Shown: positions 43,356 to 45,984 of the stretch, piece by piece
How the letters are laid out: each line of letters opens with the position of its first letter
Position numbering within the stretch: position 1 is the stretch's first letter
NCBI GenBank assembly: GCA_937858995.1
Contig: CALLZC010000069.1
Coordinates: 1-45,984 of the forward strand
Direction: 5' to 3'
DNA: 45,984 nucleotides
From: an uncultured Nostocoides sp.
GTDB taxonomy: Bacteria; Actinomycetota; Actinomycetes; Actinomycetales; Dermatophilaceae
The notes under the pieces: model-generated
What the model saw: only the letters and a program-made list of their open reading frames with translations
The model's database searches: none
Told to the model about the DNA's origin: nothing
Made by a program: the position numbers and the translations under genes

Positions 43356-44309
43356 ATGCGGGTTGCCGCGATCGACTGTGGGACCAACTCCATCCGGCTA
43401 CTCATCGCGGATGTCGATGCCGACGGCGGGCTGCACGACCTGGTGCGCCGGATGGAGATCGTGCGGCTCGGCTATGGCGTCGACCGGACCGGCGTCCTGG
43501 ACCCCGAGCGCATGGCCGCCACCCTCGCCATGACCCGGGAGTACGCCCAGCAGTGCCGGGAGTATGCCGTTGACCGCATCCGCTTCACCGCCACCTCCGC
43601 CTCCCGCGACGCCGCCAATGCCGCGGACTTCGTGGCCGGGGTTCAGGAGGCCTTCGGCGACCTGCGGGTGACGCCCGAGGTGATCAGTGGCGCCGAGGAG
43701 GCCAACCTGAGTTTCCGTGGGGCGACGGGAGACCTGGTCGCGGCCGGCATACCGGGGCCCTATCTGGTGGTCGACATCGGCGGCGGGTCGAGCGAGTTCG
43801 TGCTGGGCACGCATACTGTTTCGGCGTCACTCTCGACGGATATCGGGTGTGTGCGCCTGACCGAGCGGCATCTGCGCAGCGATCCACCGAGCGACGCCGA
43901 GATTGCCGCAGCTCGGGCCGACGTGGAGCGCGCGATCGACGCGGCGGCCGACGTAGTCCCTCTTGCCCGGGCCAGGACGCTGGTCGGACTGGCCGGGAGC
44001 ATCACCACCGTGACGGCGCATGCCCTGGCCCTGCCCAGCTATCAGCCCGATCGGATCCATCTGAGCACCCTGGATGCGGCGCAGGTGCGGGCCGCCTGTC
44101 ACGGCCTCGTGGCGATGACGCGCGCCCAGCGGGCCGCGCTGCCGTTCATGCACCCGGGTCGGGTGGACGTCATCGGCGCCGGTGCCCTGATCTGGAGCGT
44201 GATCGTGGATCGCGTCATGGCCACGGCCGGGCCGATCGACATCGTGACCTCCGAGCACGACATCCTCGACGGCATCGCGCTGTCGATCGCGTCCCAGGAC
44301 CCGGCCTGA
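43356..44309 (+). CDS. ppx: Exopolyphosphatase / ppGpp phosphohydrolase family
   Basis: 317 residues with the actin-like ASKHA fold: AIDCGTNSIRLLIADV (phosphate 1), ATSASRDAANAADF, VISGAEEANLSFRGAT with the catalytic Glu, VVDIGGGSSEFVLG (phosphate 2) and GLAGSITTVTAHAL. It removes terminal phosphate from polyphosphate or pppGpp. Actinobacterial short forms like this lack the C-terminal HD domain of E. coli Ppx, and this length is normal for them. AAGGAG lies at 43343-43348, seven bases before the ATG. A tRNA-Leu gene follows, as is usual. Confidence 0.92.
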   Translation: MRVAAIDCGTNSIRLLIADVDADGGLHDLVRRMEIVRLGYGVDRTGVLDPERMAATLAMTREYAQQCREYAVDRIRFTATSASRDAANAADFVAGVQEAFGDLRVTPEVISGAEEANLSFRGATGDLVAAGIPGPYLVVDIGGGSSEFVLGTHTVSASLSTDIGCVRLTERHLRSDPPSDAEIAAARADVERAIDAAADVVPLARARTLVGLAGSITTVTAHALALPSYQPDRIHLSTLDAAQVRAACHGLVAMTRAQRAALPFMHPGRVDVIGAGALIWSVIVDRVMATAGPIDIVTSEHDILDGIALSIASQDPA

Positions 44310-44392
44310 GTCAATCAACCGCTCCCGCGATGACGGCGCATGCGGTGCGGGCACAAGGCCTGGGCGGGGCTCGGCCATCGGTATGCGGCACG

Positions 44393-44398
44393 TACAGT
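44393..44398 (+). promoter_or_regulatory. -10 element for the tRNA-Leu gene
   Basis: TACAGT lies seven bases before the first tRNA base. No convincing -35 element is seen. Confidence 0.5.
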
Positions 44399-44405
44399 TA
44401 TGTGC

Positions 44406-44480
44406 GTCCCCGTGGCCCAATTGGCAGAGGCAGGCGACTTAAAATCGCCACCGGTGCGGGTTCGACTCCCGTCGGGGGCA
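44406..44480 (+). tRNA. tRNA-Leu (anticodon UAA)
   Basis: Acceptor GTCCCCG (44406-44412) pairs with CGGGGGC (44473-44479) with one G-U, and the discriminator is A44480. The anticodon stem GGCGA/TCGCC encloses the loop CTTAAAA, so the anticodon is TAA (44440-44442). The T-loop is TTCGACT. CCA is not encoded in full (ACCG). The variable loop is only about six bases, unlike the long arm of class II tRNA-Leu, but this compact gene beside ppx is a known actinobacterial form as far as I recall. It would read the rare UUA codon. Confidence 0.9.
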
Positions 44481-44495
44481 CCGGATGCCCGCGGC

Positions 44496-44696
44496 GTGAC
44501 TCGGCGGATCTGGCTCGCCACCAGACCCCTGGCGGGCACGGCCCAGGGTCTGGCCACACCGGACAGCTGGTGGGGCTGGTGGTGGCCGCACCTGCTCGTT
44601 GTCGCGTCCGTGAGCGCCCCTGCTTTCTGGTGGTGGATGAGACGGCGCGCGCTGCGGCCGCAGGTCACGATCCGGTCAGAAGGCCCTGCCGCATAG
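44496..44696 (+). CDS. Possible small Trp-rich membrane protein
   Basis: 66 residues from GTG 44496. One hydrophobic segment is framed by tryptophans: DSWWGWWWPHLLVVASVSA then PAFWWWMRRRALR, with a positive cluster after it, so the C-terminus would be cytoplasmic. No ribosome-binding site is visible and the frame begins right after the tRNA. Composition supports coding weakly. The 474-bp gap between ppx and the BI-1 gene otherwise holds only the tRNA and a hairpin. Confidence 0.4.
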   Translation: MTRRIWLATRPLAGTAQGLATPDSWWGWWWPHLLVVASVSAPAFWWWMRRRALRPQVTIRSEGPAA

Positions 44697-44735
44697 TGGG
44701 AACAAAGCGCGGATCTGCCACGCTGATATGCAAGA

Positions 44736-44757
44736 GCGCGGCACATCGACGCCGCGC
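44736..44757 (+). promoter_or_regulatory. Hairpin in the leader of the BI-1 gene
   Basis: GCGCGGC (44736-44742) and GCCGCGC (44751-44757) pair perfectly over 7 bp around an eight-base loop, ending 26 nt before ATG 44784. It may terminate upstream transcription or shape the leader; which one is unclear. Confidence 0.4.
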
Positions 44758-44783
44758 CCGAACCGTTCCTTGGAGGGACAGAT

Positions 44784-45638
44784 ATGAGTAACCCGGTTTT
44801 CGACCGGATCGAGCGTGAAGGTCGGCAGGGCTACGCGGGCTTCGACACCCAACGCGGACAGGCTCCTCAGGGCTACGGCCAGCAGGGCTTCGGACAGCAG
44901 AGCTACCCGACCCCTGGCCAGCTGCAGGACATGTACAACGCGCCCGCGGCCGGACCGGTCCAGACCGGTCGGGTGACGATGGATGACGTCGTCATGAAGG
45001 CCATGGCCCTCTTCGGGATCGTCCTTGTCACGGGCGCCGTGGGGTGGATCGTCTCGGACCGGAACCCGGCCCTCGAGCAGCTGTTCTGGATGGGCGGCAT
45101 GATCGGCACCCTCGTGCTCGGTCTGGTCATAGCGTTCAAGAAGACCGTCAGCGTCCCGCTGATCCTCGGCTACGCCGTCCTCGAAGGTCTCTTCGTGGGC
45201 GCCGTGAGCAACCGCTTCAACGACTTCTTCGGCCCCGGACTGGTCAGCACGGCGGTTGTCGCCACGCTGGCGACCTTCGCCGGCATGTTCCTGGCCTACA
45301 AGTCGGGTCTGCTGAAGGTGACCGACAAGTTCCGTCGGATCATGACGCTGGCGCTGTTCGGCTACGCGATCTTCGCGGTGATCAACGTCATCTTCGCGAT
45401 GGTTTCCGACACCCCGTTCGGCTTCGGTGGCACCGGGCCGGTGGGCATCGGCCTGTCGATCTTTGCGGTGGGTCTGGCCGCACTCACGCTGGCCCTCGAC
45501 TTCGACGCCATCGACAACGCGATCCGCTCCGGCGCCCCCCAGCAGTACTCCTGGCTGTTGGCGCATGGCCTGATCGTCACCCTCGTCTGGCTCTACATCG
45601 AGTTCCTGCGGCTATTCGCCCGTTTGCGTAGCGAGTAA
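44784..45638 (+). CDS. Bax inhibitor-1/YccA-family membrane protein
   Basis: 284 residues. The first 60 residues are Gly/Gln/Tyr-rich and cytoplasmic (QGYGQQGFGQQSYPTPGQL). Seven transmembrane segments run from about 73 to 282, including ALFGIVLVTGAVGWIVSD, LGYAVLEGLFVGAVSNRFN (the family signature region) and FAVGLAALTLALDFDAIDNAI with the conserved Asp residues of BI-1 proteins. Members can act as pH-sensitive Ca2+ leak channels; the role in actinobacteria is unknown. GGAGGG lies six bases before ATG 44784. Confidence 0.9.
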   Translation: MSNPVFDRIEREGRQGYAGFDTQRGQAPQGYGQQGFGQQSYPTPGQLQDMYNAPAAGPVQTGRVTMDDVVMKAMALFGIVLVTGAVGWIVSDRNPALEQLFWMGGMIGTLVLGLVIAFKKTVSVPLILGYAVLEGLFVGAVSNRFNDFFGPGLVSTAVVATLATFAGMFLAYKSGLLKVTDKFRRIMTLALFGYAIFAVINVIFAMVSDTPFGFGGTGPVGIGLSIFAVGLAALTLALDFDAIDNAIRSGAPQQYSWLLAHGLIVTLVWLYIEFLRLFARLRSE

Positions 45639-45647
45639 CCCCCTTCG

Positions 45648-45941
45648 ATGGCGCCCCAACCAGCCGCCCTGGCTGTGGTGGTCGCCGACGAACTCACGCG
45701 CCTGGTCCGGCGGTGGCAGCAGCTGCCGCTGGACCAGGCGTTGGCGTTCTCGGCGCCGGTTCGTGCCCTCAGTCAGCGGTATGCCGCGCTGGTCCACCCG
45801 GGCCTCCCGCTTCCTGATCTCGGGCCCGCCGCCCTGCCGGATCAACTGACCGTGGTGGTGTATGACGCCCTCGCCGCCGCAGCTTGTTCGCCCGCCCGCG
45901 TAGCCGCCGACCTGCGTGCCCTGCTCCGCGAGCTGAGCTGA
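45648..45941 (+). CDS. Small conserved-looking protein, unknown function
   Basis: 97 residues from ATG 45648, nine bases after the BI-1 stop. It is mostly helical and hydrophobic with charged faces (VVVADELTRLVRRWQQLPLD, ALSQRYAALVHPGLPLPDLG, LTVVVYDALAAAA). No signal peptide, membrane helix or known motif is seen. The short gap suggests cotranscription with the BI-1 gene. The stop is intact at 45939-45941, two bases before adapter sequence begins, so the protein appears complete. Confidence 0.65.
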   Translation: MAPQPAALAVVVADELTRLVRRWQQLPLDQALAFSAPVRALSQRYAALVHPGLPLPDLGPAALPDQLTVVVYDALAAAACSPARVAADLRALLRELS

Positions 45942-45943
45942 TG

Positions 45944-45984
45944 CTGTCTCTTATACACATCTCCGAGCCCACGAGACGGACTCC
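45944..45984. other. Nextera sequencing adapter left at the contig end
   Basis: CTGTCTCTTATACACATCT is the Illumina Nextera (Tn5 mosaic-end) sequence. It is followed by CCGAGCCCACGAGAC, the read-2 side adapter, and then GGACTCC, the first seven bases of an i7 index that I recall as N705. This is not genomic. Minus-strand translation into it gives the artefactual peptide MCIRDS known from database contamination. Confidence 0.97.

Noticed and set aside
44406-44480. Idea that the tRNA is aberrant because the variable arm is short
   Set aside because: The cloverleaf is intact, and this compact tRNA-Leu(UAA) next to ppx is, as far as I recall, normal in actinobacteria.
44315-44746. Minus-strand frame across the tRNA gene
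   Set aside because: It overlaps tRNA-Leu and contains the familiar spurious tRNA translation PDGSRTRTG.

Overview
The window looks like one contig from a high-GC actinobacterium, most likely order Micrococcales near Intrasporangiaceae/Dermatophilaceae. That placement is an inference from G+C-rich third codon positions, typical actinobacterial gene order, leaderless -10/ATG architecture and a tRNA-Leu(UAA) next to ppx. I could not run a taxonomic search. The last 41 bases are an Illumina Nextera adapter plus part of an index, so the right end is library-derived. Three places on the left side look like joins between unrelated gene pieces.

Layout. 1-415 (minus): the start of a Fur-family regulator runs in frame into the ATPase part of a sensor kinase that leaves the window. 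611-3946: a HemL-like aminotransferase, a small Cys4 protein and a polytopic membrane protein. 4003-7910 and 9240-11940: a familiar actinobacterial block (SRPBCC protein, ArsA-type ATPase, CxxCxxC protein, ROK glucokinase, EEP hydrolase, membrane protein, acyltransferase, MacS-type kinase). It is interrupted at about 7945-9235 by scraps of rimO, nei and lhr around a PadR regulator and a small membrane protein.

11937-25963 is the most distinctive part. Three secreted NHL-repeat proteins (12, 12 and 24 repeats by eye, so two, two and four six-bladed propellers) are followed by a sulfotransferase, a single ORF joining a MurJ/Wzx-like flippase to an O-antigen-ligase/Wzy-like polymerase, and two GT4 glycosyltransferases. 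I read it as a candidate locus for a possibly sulfated surface glycan with propeller proteins outside the cell.

25971-31490 is housekeeping (pth, mfd, SurA-like lipoprotein, mazG). The expected next gene, eno, comes only at 40964. The 9.5 kb between holds pseudouridine kinase and glycosidase, a PadR/membrane-protein pair, a YhhN protein, a large secreted protein, a Tat-exported PhoD-like phosphatase and a strong palindromic intergenic element. 40964-45941 returns to core order: eno, FtsB-like septum protein, DUF501, ppx/gppA, tRNA-Leu, a BI-1 family membrane protein and a small unknown protein.
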